From positions 269,212,770 through 269,276,769 of the forward strand of contig JAUPFV010000002.1 of NCBI GenBank assembly GCA_036936605.1: a stretch of 64,000 nt of DNA. Direction: 5' to 3'. Both the position numbers and the translations under genes were made by a program. Source of the DNA: Limnanthes douglasii subsp. nivea. Taxonomy: Eukaryota > Streptophyta > Magnoliopsida > Brassicales > Limnanthaceae. The notes below the pieces were generated by a model. It had not been told where the DNA came from, made no database searches, and was given only the letters and a program-made list of their open reading frames with translations. This document shows, one piece after another, positions 22,105 to 32,804 of the stretch (position 1 is the first letter of the stretch; every line of letters begins with the position of its first letter).

Positions 22105-24508
22105 CTAATTTACCAAAGTGTTTTGTTTAGAATCTGTGTCACCTCCCCATTTCCTTATTCTGTCTTCAGCCAAAGAAGCCTGAACAACAATTACATATTC
22201 AATCAAACATTACTATTAAGTTTTAAAAACAAAATTATAGTATGATGATAATTTTCATATTTTTACCTCATTGTTCCAATTGGTCCTGAAAATCATCCAA
22301 AGAAGAACACAGATTTGCATAACAGTTCCCATCAGCATTCCACACCAAATTCCCTGCAACAAAAAACAATCATCGAATCGATTGCGAAAAATATCGGAGT
22401 GAAAAATTACATTCTCCTTTCGGCGTAAAAAACAAACTTACCACAACTCCATAGTTAAGCCTGTAACCAAAAATGAGACCAAGAGGAATTCCTAAGCCAT
22501 AGTAACACGCAATATTCACATAGGCTACAGCAGCTTGCCATCCAGCTCCAACAGCAACTCCTGAATTAGCCGTAAAATTACTCGATCAATAAAAATCGTT
22601 CAATTTTTTACTACTATTATAAGGAAGCAATAATATTTGATACCTGATAGAACAGGTTGAAGATTGCTAATGACCATACAGAGAGATGTCAAAGGTGTTA
22701 GCTCTCTAACTAAATTTTGAACTCTTCTATCGTCTGAGAACAACGCTGGGTACACATCTTTGTATACAATAAGAACCATCGAAAACAGAAGTCCAATCAA
22801 TGTCGACGATATAACCGACACTATTAAAGAAAATTTCGCCATTCTCGGATGTCGTGCGCCTAGCTCGTTTGATACTCGAACACTGTTAAATAATATTGTT
22901 ATCTAACTTTATATTAACATTTTCGAGAAATATAATTTTCAGACTATCACCGACCTCACAGCTGCGTTTGTTCCAATAGCAATCTGGGCAGTCCAACTCA
23001 TTATGTTCATGCTGCAACAATAAGAAATAAAGTTGATCAAGTGAGGTCAAAATCAATCAAGAAAAAGTAGCGAAAGAAAAGGACTAACCATATCGAAAGA
23101 GCTGCAACAGAAACTTCGGCGTCCTCTAGATATCCAGCAAACAGTATCAATGCTGTGAAATACCATACTTCCAAGCTGCATCATAATATATTAGGCTCGA
23201 TTCAAGGCCTAAGGTCTAACTCTTTTGTAATAACTATCGAATGAGAGAAAGATTAGTAGTAGTTTCTCACCAGAGCATGACAGCGGAAGCAAGCGACAAT
23301 TTAACAAACCCCCACAGATTACTAAACGCCTGCCACGAAAACCCAGACCAAGCTGCTCCACAAGTTCCGCTCAGTATATACACGATCTGAGCCACATCAA
23401 TGAACCACCAGGACAAGTTTAACACCACAGCTGCACCCGCTAGACCCCACCCGAGTTTCAACATAAAAAGCCAACTGAAACAAACATGAAGAGCTAAAGC
23501 TGCAGCCGCAATAGCAGCCATGACCATCATTTTGCTTTGCGACTGGAGAAACTTTGCCATTGGGAAGTTAAAGGCCAACGCGAAAAGCTGAGGGATCATG
23601 TAGATGGCAAATAATCCAGCAGCTTCTGATATATTATCTGTTTGGCCTATCAGTTTCAATAGCGGTGAAGCGAAAACATAAAGTAGAACAAGAAAGAGCG
23701 ATGTTGTGTTGAGGATCACCCATGATCTTTGTAGGTACACCCCCAGCATTTCCACTCGCCCAGCTCCATAAGCTTGGCCGCAAAGTGTTTCTAGCGCACT
23801 ACCCATCCCCAGCTGCCGCAAACATATAAATCATTACATGAAGATAACACTATACTTTCAAATTTGGTTCACCCTTCAATTTTAAATTTCTAACATCAGC
23901 ATTTCTGACCGACTCAAAATCTAGGTCAGATAAAAAGATTTATTTATTACATCATAATACCAAACTCTTGTCCCCTTTTTGGGTATACCGTATATCAAAG
24001 TCCGTCTTTTAAGACGAGAAAGCATATTGCTTTTAAATAATATATTTGGAGTGTAATTCTTATTCTCTGGGTGCCATTAAAGAGATATAGTTACCGAAGT
24101 GTAATTATCTTTATTATATGATTGAAATTCATAAATTAAATTAATATATATATATATTTTCTTGGCTGCCCTCATTAAGAAATGAATCCGTACCATTATA
24201 CCATAGGAGAAGCCGGCGATGACAGCGTTTTCAACGGAGACGGCGTTGAGAGCCCGAGTGCTGACGTGGCCGGAGAAAACTTGTGTAGTGGCACCGAGAG
24301 AGTACTGGCAAATGGAGGTGAAAATGGCCGGACCGGCGAGGTACCATAGTTTCTTCGATTCAACGGAGAATTCTCTAAGAAAATCAGCTACGCCGGTGAT
24401 CGGAGATATATCCTGGGAGCCGGCGGCGAAAATTGCGGAATCGGCTTTGGACGGTGTGTTTTGGTCATCGGTGGAGGAGAGAAGGGGCTCATTGACATCA
24501 TGCTTCAT
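22105..24508 (-). CDS. MATE / DETOXIFICATION family efflux transporter (8 exons, 506 aa)
   Basis: Exons in coding order: 24508-24194, 23812-23271, 23175-23089, 23011-22955, 22882-22644, 22560-22442, 22353-22267, 22179-22105. All seven introns (72-381 bp) are GT-AG and the phases join without a stop, giving 506 codons ending VN-stop. The length matches plant DTX proteins, multidrug and toxic-compound antiporters with 12 membrane helices, usually in the vacuolar or plasma membrane. Diagnostic motifs: [17 protein letters not shown] (residues 106-122), [27 protein letters not shown] (335-343), QPVLSG (409-414). The start at 24508 is preferred over the open extension to 24619 because a TATA box lies inside that extension. 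It belongs near the DTX33-35/TT12-type clades by motif, but the exact orthologue and substrate are not determinable. All key motifs are intact. Confidence 0.95.
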
Positions 24509-24593
24509 TTCTAGAGAGAAGAAAGAAGAGAGAAGAGAGAAGAAGAAGGCTTGTTTTGGTAGATCATGGGATAGGCGTGAGTGAAGAGAGCTT

Positions 24594-24606
24594 TCTATAT
24601 ATATAA
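24594..24606 (-). promoter_or_regulatory. TATA box of the MATE gene
   Basis: The minus strand reads TTTTTATATATATAGAAAGC about 90 bp before the ATG. A CT-rich leader (cttctctcttctcttcttct) follows, as in many plant core promoters. Confidence 0.7.
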
Positions 24607-24619
24607 AAAGGAATATCAA

Positions 24620-25348
24620 AGAAATTGATTTTGATTATGTTAAAACATTTAATAAAAACTGTAGATGCTGTGTAGTTTTCCGAATTTCAATTTAATCCTT
24701 CCTATTTAAATTTTATACTGTTTTGGTACTCTACATACCCTTTTAAGGTATGCATACACTCGTACAAGAAAGAATGATTCGGTTTGACTGCAACAGATTC
24801 TAAACATGGTTTGTCTCTACTCTATACCATTTTTATATATTTGGTCCGTCCGTTTTCTCCTTTTCAGAATGAAAGGGCTGGATTTACCAAAGAGGGCTGA
24901 TTTTTGGAATGAGATGGTTGGATTTACTAGAGGGAGAGCCAGGCTACTGCCATCGACTATTTGTTAGATCTTTCTATCCAAAACTAGTCTAAAATGTGAT
25001 TTTAAAACTTCTTATTCTTAAAAAGTTCTATTAGCCTTTTATGTTTTAAGATTGTTTTAACATAGATTTTAATGTTTATTTTTCTATTAGACTCATTTTT
25101 CATGTTTCAAAAAATTATGTATTTCGTTTTTCCGTATGAAACTAATCAAGCATTATAAGAATTATTAGAATTTTTTAAAATATTTTTAGTCCCATCATCT
25201 TGAACTGAACTACACATACGAGAATTACAAATAATTGTTTTTTGAAATTGAGATATCTTTTCAATACAAAAAGTGAACACCAATGTGGTTAACTTCGGCC
25301 AAACAAAGAGGACCAACAATACAACTTTTTAAAATATAAGAAACTTGT
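24620..25348. other. upstream region of the MATE gene
   Basis: A+T-rich, with two related blocks near 24866-24935 (ctggatttaccaaag and ttggatttactagag, each next to a ggctg or ggttg). No ORF or transposon end recognised. It separates the MATE promoter from the LTR-like repeat at 25349. Confidence 0.5.
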
Positions 25349-25518
25349 TGTTAGGGTGGCGACCAAAGTCTCACGTCCCACATCGGTTAAACATGGGAAG
25401 GATTAGTGGTATATAAGCATATCTCAACTAGTGTGAGCCCTTTTGATAATGGACCAAATGCAAAACCATGCGGGCCTCCGGGTGTCCAAAGCGGACAATA
25501 TCATACTAGTGTTGAGAT
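25349..25518 (+). repeat. small LTR-like repeat with snRNA-type promoter motifs (copy 1)
   Basis: Begins TGTTAGGG. It contains gtcccacatcg (25375-25385), the consensus upstream sequence element of plant snRNA genes, and a TATA box tatataa (25410-25416), 24 bp later. It continues with aactagtgtgag and caatatcatactagtg to gagatcg. Two diverged copies lie at 29240-29511 and 29600-29827. The pattern resembles short plant LTRs (TRIM type) that carry the CCCACATCGG motif. It abuts and truncates copia B's RNase H. Exact ends uncertain. Confidence 0.6.
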
Positions 25519-26660
25519 CGTTGGTTCCACAATAAACAAGCACAAGATGTTGCAACAATGTACTCTACTTTGGTTGTAGACAAAGTAACTACCTCTTGTT
25601 TTCTTGAGCTCCAGCATATTGCAGCTTTATTGAACCCGAAGTGCTTTTTCTATCATCGAGATCACCAGCATAATCACTGTCCGTGTATGCTTTCACCTTC
25701 ATCTTTGATCTTCTCTTATAAAAAATGTCAAACTCCATTCTACCTTTTAAGTATCGCAGAACTCTCTTAGTTGCATGCTTATGTTCCTCCATTCGTTTGG
25801 CCATTAATCGAGACAATAAGCAGACCATATCTGTTCTTGTAACTATGAGGTACATCATGTCAGTTCTTGTAACTGTGAGGTACATTAGACAACATACCAA
25901 CTGCTTGTATAGAGTAGCATCGACTTCTTTTCCACCTCCTTCCTTTGAGAGTTTAGAACCTGGGACAATGGGATTTTTTACTGAAATACAGCCTGTCATG
26001 TCAAACCTTTCCAGCATCTCATGAGAATACTTTTTCTATTTTAAGTGAATCCCATATTGGCTTTAATGAATTTAAAAAAAAAACCTCATCAAACCAAGAT
26101 CAGTCATCTCAAATTACCGTGTCATTGACAACTCAAACTCTTCAATTAATTGTTAATCATTTCTAGTTAAAACTAAATCATCTACATAGAGACTTACCAT
26201 GATATACTTCACTCATTCCCTCTTAATGAATAATGTGTGATCATAACTACTTCTGTTGAACCCTTCTTGCTTGAAATACCTCTCTACCCGACAAAACCAA
26301 GCTCAAGGAGCTTGCTTCAAACCATACAAAGATTTCTTGAGTCGATATATTTTATCTTCATCACCTTTTTTGACAAAACCCTTTGGTTGATCCACATACA
26401 CCACTTCTTTCAATTCTCCATATAAGAAAGCACTTTTTACATCTAATTGATATTATTTCCAACTATTCTGTGCAGCAACAACTAATAAAATTCTAATTGT
26501 ATCCCATCTTGCAACCGGTGCAAAAACTTCATCATACTCAATGCCTTCTTCTTGTGAATATATTTTCACCACTAATCTTGCTTTGTATTTATCCACTTCT
26601 CCATCTTCATTTAATTTAGTCTTGAAAACCCATTTAACCCTGATTTTCTTTGCATTAGCA
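25519..26660 (-). pseudogene. copia B reverse transcriptase and RNase H
   Basis: RT is recognised by [28 protein letters not shown] and VSLYVDDLVLTRND (catalytic Asp pair present), all with occasional stops. The RNase H part (open at 25589-26017) has KMKVKAYTDSDYAGDLDDRK and STSGSIK, then a frameshift, then VVTLSTTKVEYIVAT. A local duplication makes the peptide YLTVTRTDMMYLIVTRTDM. The C-terminus is cut at about 25519. Confidence 0.85.
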
Positions 26661-26667
26661 GGGAGAG

Positions 26668-27390
26668 TTACAAGTTCCCATGTGTTGTTTTTCTTTCTAT
26701 TTCACATTTCATTGCTTCAATCCACTTTGTTTCTTTGACAACGTCTTCAAAACACATCGGATCATCATAAGACATAAATAATGCCAATGCCATTTGTACT
26801 TCAACCTCTTCATTTGAAATCTTTTCTCCACTTTTATAATCTTGCATCCATATTGGTGCTCTATAACTTATTTTCTGATGTGTTTCAGGTTGAGGTGACA
26901 TGGCATTATATTCACCAATGATATATTCCTCAATAGCTTTGATTTTTTCATCATTCTCCTCTCTAGTAGTATTTTCTTCTCTCCATTCAAGACTATCATC
27001 TAAATTTTTCACATCAACATTCTAATCCCACTTCTCTTTCTCTTCGAATGTTACATCCCGGCTAATGATAATTTTCTTTAAAGTTGGATCATAGAGTCGG
27101 TATGTCTTTGATTCCTCGCTTACTCTAAGTAAAACATACTTATGGCTCCTGTTATCTAGCTTTATTCTACATTGTTCAGTGATGTGCACATGACCTATGC
27201 AACCAAAAATTCTGGCTCCTGTCATTTTTTTCTGACAAAAAATATTAACATACTTATGGCTCGTGTCATTTTTTTCTGACAAAAAATATATCCAACTTTT
27301 ACAACTATAATCATCTACCAACAAGAATATATACCTTTTTTCCACTCTGAGAAGCATGAGATATCTCCCCTCATAAGTCTGCATGAACAA
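26668..27390 (-). pseudogene. copia B integrase C-terminus to RT N-terminus
   Basis: Open parts at 27022-27390 and 26668-27012 are in different frames. The first starts with the integrase core (FLLVDDYSCKSWIYFLSEK), jumps by a deletion to the integrase C-terminus (GARIFGCIGHVH, YRLYDPTLKKIIISRDVTFE). The second leads to the RT start (WIEAMKCEIE). A near-perfect duplication of catttttttctgacaaaaaa (about 27223 and 27268) accounts for a repeated peptide. Confidence 0.8.
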
Positions 27391-27946
27391 GCTTCAATTT
27401 CTCTGTTGCTCGCCACTGACGTTTCTTTAACATGATTTCTCGATGTTGCTTTCCAATATTACATACTTCCCACACTTTCGTTACCTCTTTCATTTGAGGT
27501 AATCCCTTTACCGTTTGTTTTTCTTGCATAGTCTTAATGTATGTGCTACTCAAATGTCCATAGAAATTGTGCCATAAACTGAATGACTCGTCATCTTCTA
27601 CTTTCAAACATCTATTTAGACCAGACTTTCTAATTGCAGATATAGTGAACATTTGATTTATTGTCATTGTAGAGTTTATAATCAAACCTTTACGATTATG
27701 GTAGATTTTGCATACTCATTGGTCTATCAAAATAGTAAAACCCTTTTCCTGAAGTTTCCCAGGACTCAATAGATTATTAGTCAATTCTGGAACAAAAAAC
27801 ACATCTGTTAATATTTGGGTCAGCCCTTCGACTTCAAACTTCACATTTAATTTTCCCATCACCTTTATTCGTGAGCTATTCCCTAGTTTTACTCTATGTC
27901 TAAAGTTTTCATTGAGCTTAAGAAACCAATCTTTGTTACCTGTCAT
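27371..27946 (-). pseudogene. copia B protease C-terminus and GAG-pre-integrase
   Basis: 27716-27946 covers the end of the protease domain (HMTGNKDWF-type start, then VFFVPELTNNLLSPGKLQEK). 27371-27685 covers the GAG-pre-integrase zinc-binding domain (LWHNFYGHLSSTYIKTMQEK, then CNIGKQHREIMLKKRQWRAT). Typical of copia pol; the two are separated by a stop. Confidence 0.85.
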
Positions 27947-27999
27947 ATGATTTGAGCAATCAAAATCGATAAACCAAACCCCTTTATTTTCAAGTCATT

Positions 28000-28225
28000 A
28001 AAAGTAATTCTTCTCATTTATCGAACTCGACGTAGTTTTCTCTTTTTCTCCATTTGCGTACTCATATTGATAATGTCCTAGATTGTGACACCTGAAACCC
28101 TCAACGTGAGCTCTGTTAATAATCCATCCTCTTACATCTTTTCCTCTGCATCTCGAGAAATTACTTCCCCCTCTGCTAATAATGTTCTAGCTTGTGACAC
28201 CTGAAACACTCAACGTGAGCTCTAC
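28000..28225 (-). pseudogene. copia B gag zinc knuckle, duplicated
   Basis: The minus strand encodes a CCHC-like knuckle piece (FRCHNLGHYQYEY). The block ttgtgacacctgaaac followed by ctcaacgtgagctct occurs twice (near 28083 and near 28191), so the knuckle segment was tandemly duplicated over about 110 bp. The rest of gag is missing. Confidence 0.65.
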
Positions 28226-28269
28226 TAAAACCCCTTTCCGATGTTGTTTTCCAATATTGCATACCTCAC

Positions 28270-28586
28270 TATTTTTGTGTTTCACATAGACACACATACC
28301 TTACTCTTTCTGTATTTCACTCAGACACACATACCTCACTCTTTTTGTGTTTCACTTAGACAGACATACCTTACTCTGTTGTATTTCACTCAGACACACA
28401 TACCTCACTCTTTTTGTGTTCCACTCAGACACACGTACCTTATTATTTTTGTATTTTACTCAGACACACATACCTCACTCTTTTTATATTTCACTAAAAC
28501 TCACATACCTCACTCTTTTTGTCTTTCAGTCAGACACACATACCTCACTCTCACTTAAATTATTTTACTTAAACACACATACCTCA
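28270..28586. repeat. 35-bp minisatellite in the copia B leader
   Basis: About nine tandem units, nearly all 35 bp, consensus tttcactcagacacacatac followed by ctcactctttttgtg. It lies between the primer-binding site and the remaining gag/pol, thus in the untranslated leader. Plus-strand ORFs here are translations of the array. Units vary by point changes and 1-bp indels. Confidence 0.93.
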
Positions 28587-28597
28587 CTCTGATACCA
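28587..28597 (-). other. primer-binding site of copia B
   Basis: The minus strand reads TGGTATCAGAG next to the 5' LTR, the standard initiator-methionine tRNA primer-binding site of plant copia elements. Confidence 0.9.
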
Positions 28598-28835
28598 TGT
28601 TAGAATATCAAAAAGTAATATGCAGAGAAAATAAGACTCAATTTATTAAACTGCAGCATAAAATGGATTTAAATAGCCTACAAGAAGCGTTACATATTCC
28701 AGTCAATAAATGATAGCTTTTGTTGACCAAAATAGTAACGTTTAAAATACTAATTGATGTAACATCTAAAATACTAATTCATATAACGTCTAATTATTAA
28801 ATAAGATAATTAAAGAAACTAAATCAATTCTAACA
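28598..28835 (-). repeat. 5' LTR of copia B (238 bp)
   Basis: Begins TGTTAGAAT and ends ATTCTAACA on either strand, giving 9-bp terminal inverted repeats, and abuts the primer-binding site. The partner LTR was not found. Confidence 0.85.
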
Positions 28836-29239
28836 TGTAAAACATGGACGCGATCTTTACCCGTATGTACCACTTAATATGAAAAGAAAACTCTTAAGAT
28901 AAAAAAATTTAAAATTTAAAATTGCAACTACTTTTAACAAACTAATATCTTAAATAATTCTAATGTTACATTCGAATTGAGTTACGTAGAGATGTTAAGA
29001 GTTCAAAAGAAGCACAAAATAACAAACTAAATTCGTACAAGACGTGTGATGATACTTGGTAAATTCGTACAAGACGTGTGATGATACTTAGAAAATTCGT
29101 AAGGTCATGCGATAACGACAAACATCGTCGCGCGTCTCGTGTAAATTGTTTAAGCATCATCTCATGTTTCATATGATTTTGTCAATAATTGTCACGAGCT
29201 ATGGACGATTTTGGTTAGCATCGTCACGTGTCTCGTGCG
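28836..29239. other. A+T-rich spacer with a 32-bp tandem duplication
   Basis: A 32-bp unit starting aaattcgtacaagacgtgtg is present twice, 29029-29060 and 29061-29092, with three mismatches at the unit end. Neighbouring sequence (29100-29240) repeats cgtcacgtgtctcgtg-like blocks loosely. No gene. Confidence 0.7.
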
Positions 29240-29343
29240 AAATATTGATATTTTCATATCTATTGTTATGTGTCGTATCAAAATTACACATAAGTTAGAC
29301 ATAGAAATGAACAATTCTATATAAATATGAACATATCTTACTA

Positions 29344-29375
<32 letters not shown>

Positions 29376-29827
29376 AAAAAATCGGAAATGGAGCAAAATC
29401 AAATTCGTGCGGGCTTTCAGACCTAAAACGAACAATATCATACTAGTGCGGAGATCAGTTTTTCATACTTATATACGGAAGCAGAATATGCATCATAATA
29501 TTTTTAACAATTGGTGGACAATATCATATTACTGTGAAGATTATATTTGTTCACAATTATTTATGGAAGTAGAATATGCGCTCTTCATATTCTCAATAAT
29601 TGGTATTGGGTGCGACCAAAATCACACATCAGTTTTACATATGAATGATCAATGGTATATAATACAATTATGAACATATCTCAACTAGTATGAGGTCTTC
29701 TGAAATCGAGCAAAAACAAATTCGTACAGGACTTCAAGCTCAAAACCGATAATATCATACTATTTGCGTAGATTGGGATATCCATACTTATATACAGAAG
29801 CATAATATGTGTCACAATATTTCTAAC
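29240..29827 (+). repeat. small LTR-like repeat, copies 2 and 3
   Basis: Two diverged copies of the repeat at 25349, at about 29240-29511 and 29600-29827. Both have gagcaaaa...caaattcgt and caatatcatac / ataatatcatac cores, and both end in a taaca (atatttttaaca, atatttctaaca). Copy 2 is split by an (AT)n tract at about 29343-29371. The stretch between them repeats part of the unit's right end. Confidence 0.55.
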
Positions 29828-30180
29828 ATGTATCATGCAATTTTTTTAAAGTGTTATGTTATAATTTCGAATAACAACTGTATTTTGTAGGAAATATTAT
29901 GTTTGTTTGCCGATTACACATATTTGTTCACAACGCACGAATATTACGCTAAAATTAATTATACTAAGTGGGTTCAGGTCGTAGGATACATTAACATTAA
30001 CCTTTAAAATACGAAAAATATCATAAGTTAGATTACGAATGCAATAAGTGCGATGTTTTAAGGAAAATTAGTGTGGATGGTGTGAAGAACTTAAATTCTT
30101 GATAAAAAATACGATTGTCTATCCCAGTTGAGAGTATTTCCTATAACGACACTCATTGGTTATTGGTTATTTAATATTAT
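29828..30180. other. A+T-rich spacer
   Basis: No ORF, repeat or motif that I recognise. Confidence 0.5.
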
Positions 30181-30480
30181 ATGCAGGCAACACAACCACC
30201 CACTCGCCACACTTTTCATAGGTTATCCACAAACAGCCAAACTTAAACATAGCAAAGAAGAGTTAGTCTATAAGTTATCGTTATCGGGTGCTCATCCTAG
30301 AGATTTATATTTATTTTTCAATAAATATAACATATAAACGGTGTCAAATATATAAAAAAATCTACAATATTTGGCAAAACATCATTTTTTTGAAAAAATC
30401 GATCAATCCTAAATTTTTGCATCCTTATATTTCTCGCATTGAAAGACGTTGTGTCAGTCGGACATTGAGGTTATTGAATT
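30181..30480 (+). pseudogene. FAR1/MULE-type transposase-related remnant
   Basis: The plus strand encodes CRQHNHPLATLFIGYPQTAK and LKHSKEELVYKLSLSGAHPR in one open frame (30128-30337), followed after stops by a weakly related segment. 'HNHPLA...GHxxxGRLxxEE...P(R/K)D' is the N-terminal pattern of FAR1-like and Mutator-derived transposase proteins. The transposase core downstream is not recognisable. Family assignment from pattern memory only. Confidence 0.5.
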
Positions 30481-32729
30481 GTATTTAAATTGATTACCAA
30501 TATCGATAAAGAAAGGGTATCCATGAGGTTGGATTTTATTTCTGAACTTAATGATAACCAATATTTATACTAAAAAGTAAATGGTTCATAAACGACTTTG
30601 GATAAAGGACTATACGAATTAATTTGCTTCAAAGTTCATCCGGATATTTATTTTGGATGACATCAGTTGACATCGAATTAGTTATAGTCACTCGCTATCG
30701 ATGTGAAGTATATAATTTTTCTCTCAAATGATACACAATATTTTTACCCTTATATGGTTGTCCATCGCATTCAAAACCTATCATATAGATTGAAATGCTT
30801 TCGTTTCTAGGTGCCACTTTGTTATTTTAAGTAAATCAATTCCATTTACTTTATGTTCTGTTAAGTAATTGATTTATAGGTTCATATATTTATTTTATTC
30901 TTGAATATATTTATGTATGTTCATATGTTTTCAAATGAATAAATGCCTAATTTATACACCGTTCAGTCGTACTATCGTACTAAAAAAAGAAATTAGATAT
31001 GCAATTTTGTATTACTAAAGACTCAACAAGTATATCCAAGGCACAGATCTTATTTGACGAAGAGAAAATGGTGAGCAATTTGACCAAATATGTGTGGAAT
31101 TTTATCATTCCAAATGTGTTTGTTGGTTTTTTATTTTGTTAAACTACTTTATTTATGTAAAGTTTGAACTTAGTTTTCAGAATGATGGATTATGTGATGT
31201 TTGAACTTAATTATGTTATTATTTCGTTTAACTTAATTATGTAATGTTTGAACCTTTTTTAGATCGTGTTTTTATCTGGTTTCTCCGTTCAAACTTGATT
31301 ATTAAATTTTAAAACTTGATTATGTCATTTATAAACTTGATTATGGCTTGAGCAAATTTAGATATTATCATATCAAATTAAGGCGATAAGATATAGTAAA
31401 ATTATAATGTATGATCACGTCTTGAGATAATAAAATGCATCTTAAATGACGTTCATTTATCTAACGTGTGCTTACAATTATTTCGTCCTCGCTTATTACG
31501 TTATCATTTTCTGACACGTGTCAATATTTGATTAATATTTGCGTATCCTAATCAGACATGTATTGCTAGTTGATTGGTCTTCATGGACTGAGATATTTTT
31601 AACTGTTATTATATATGTAAGCATCATTCGTGGGGAAAATAAACCCTAAATCTAAAAAATATTAGGGAGTTATGCCTAAGATTCACATTTGATGCAATTT
31701 GCTAAATGAATAGTGAAATGAAAGATTTTGACAAATACAATGTGGGATGCATTGGTATGCAAGATGTACTACCTCTACACGATGGACCATGTTATTCCAT
31801 CACAATCCTCACTGGTTCAGGAAGACATCAAGTGAAATTTTTTGTGAATCCTGAGAACAACATACCAAGTGTGTTACATTGGACATGAATAATAACAAGC
31901 TATATTTTAAAGTGTAAAATGGTAATTTCACCAAAACATTAACCAAAGAGCACATGAATGACGTGAATAAACACATCAGAAGAAAGATAGAGGAAGATAT
32001 GTTGATTGATCAACTTATACCAGTAAAAGATAAAAAAGATAGATATGCATAAAAAATGAACTATCCAACCAAATAAGTAAATTTTGATGTTATCCAATAT
32101 TTCATATTTATAGTTTCATTTTGTTTTGTTTCATTATGTATTTCAATATTTAAAATGTACATAGTTCTATAATTTCGTTGTTTTCATTCTGTTTTTCTAA
32201 ATTATCATTGTATTTTGTATTTTTGTACGTTATTTCCTTTATTGTCGCAATTGTTTGATTTATAATAAAGTTATTTGAAGTATTAAATTACTAAAAACTT
32301 TTATTTTAGTTGTCAAGTGTATTTATGTTCAGTGAGTAAAATCATTCAGTACCAAATATAGAAAAAACAAATTGGTTTAGAGTTGTATTGTATGTGTGAA
32401 TAACTCTCTTAGATTTGCTCGAGTTTCACAAATATCAGGTAAATAATTGCCCTTTAAAATGGACTTAAAAAGATATTTGCACATCCTATGTGAATCATGA
32501 GCCTTAATTTGTGCAATTCGTGTGGAAAAATCTTATGTTTTTATTTAAAATGCTAATTTTCCTTCTTAAATTTTCATAATTGGTGTAAATGTCGATCATT
32601 TTTACAAAACATTTAAGACCAACGCGTGGAGATTATGAGTTTTTCCAAAAGTTTTAGTTAATTTTGAATTAAAAAATATAGAGTTAGTAAGAAAATATTT
32701 GGATTATTAGTTCAGTTTAAAATCATCTT

Positions 32730-32735
<6 letters not shown>
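30481..32735. other. intergenic, nothing firmly recognised
   Basis: A+T-rich with repeated cttaattatgt-like phrases near 31150-31360. A 60-codon plus-strand ORF at 31706-31888 (with LHDGPCYSITILTGSGRHQV) looks more coding-like than its surroundings, and the sequence continues semi-openly to about 32070, but I do not recognise it. Confidence 0.45.

Positions 32736-32802
<67 letters not shown>
32736..32802. repeat. (TA)n microsatellite
   Basis: About 67 bp of uninterrupted alternating TA. Confidence 0.95.

Positions 32803-32804
<2 letters not shown>

Larger units (their letters stand above)
25349..28835 (-). mobile_element. copia B: Ty1/copia element, 5' LTR present, 3' end truncated
   Basis: Minus-strand element. 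In its own direction: 5' LTR (28598-28835), primer-binding site, minisatellite leader, zinc knuckle, protease, integrase, RT and RNase H, stopping near 25519 where the small LTR-like repeat begins. Most of gag is missing and no 3' LTR is found. Internal tandem duplications and nonsense codons are common. Non-autonomous remnant. Confidence 0.85.

Noticed and set aside
24219..24584. Plus-strand ORF of 121 codons
   Set aside because: Shadow of MATE exon 1 on the other strand; no recognisable domain.
24509..24619. N-terminal extension of the MATE frame to an upstream ATG
   Set aside because: The extension contains the TATA box and CT-rich leader; family members start close to the chosen ATG.
28241..28592. 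Plus-strand ORFs and a possible CRISPR-like array
   Set aside because: Contiguous 35-bp minisatellite without unique spacers, next to a copia primer-binding site in a plant genome.
32736..32802. (TA)n tract as a functional element
   Set aside because: Simple microsatellite; nothing in the neighbourhood suggests more.
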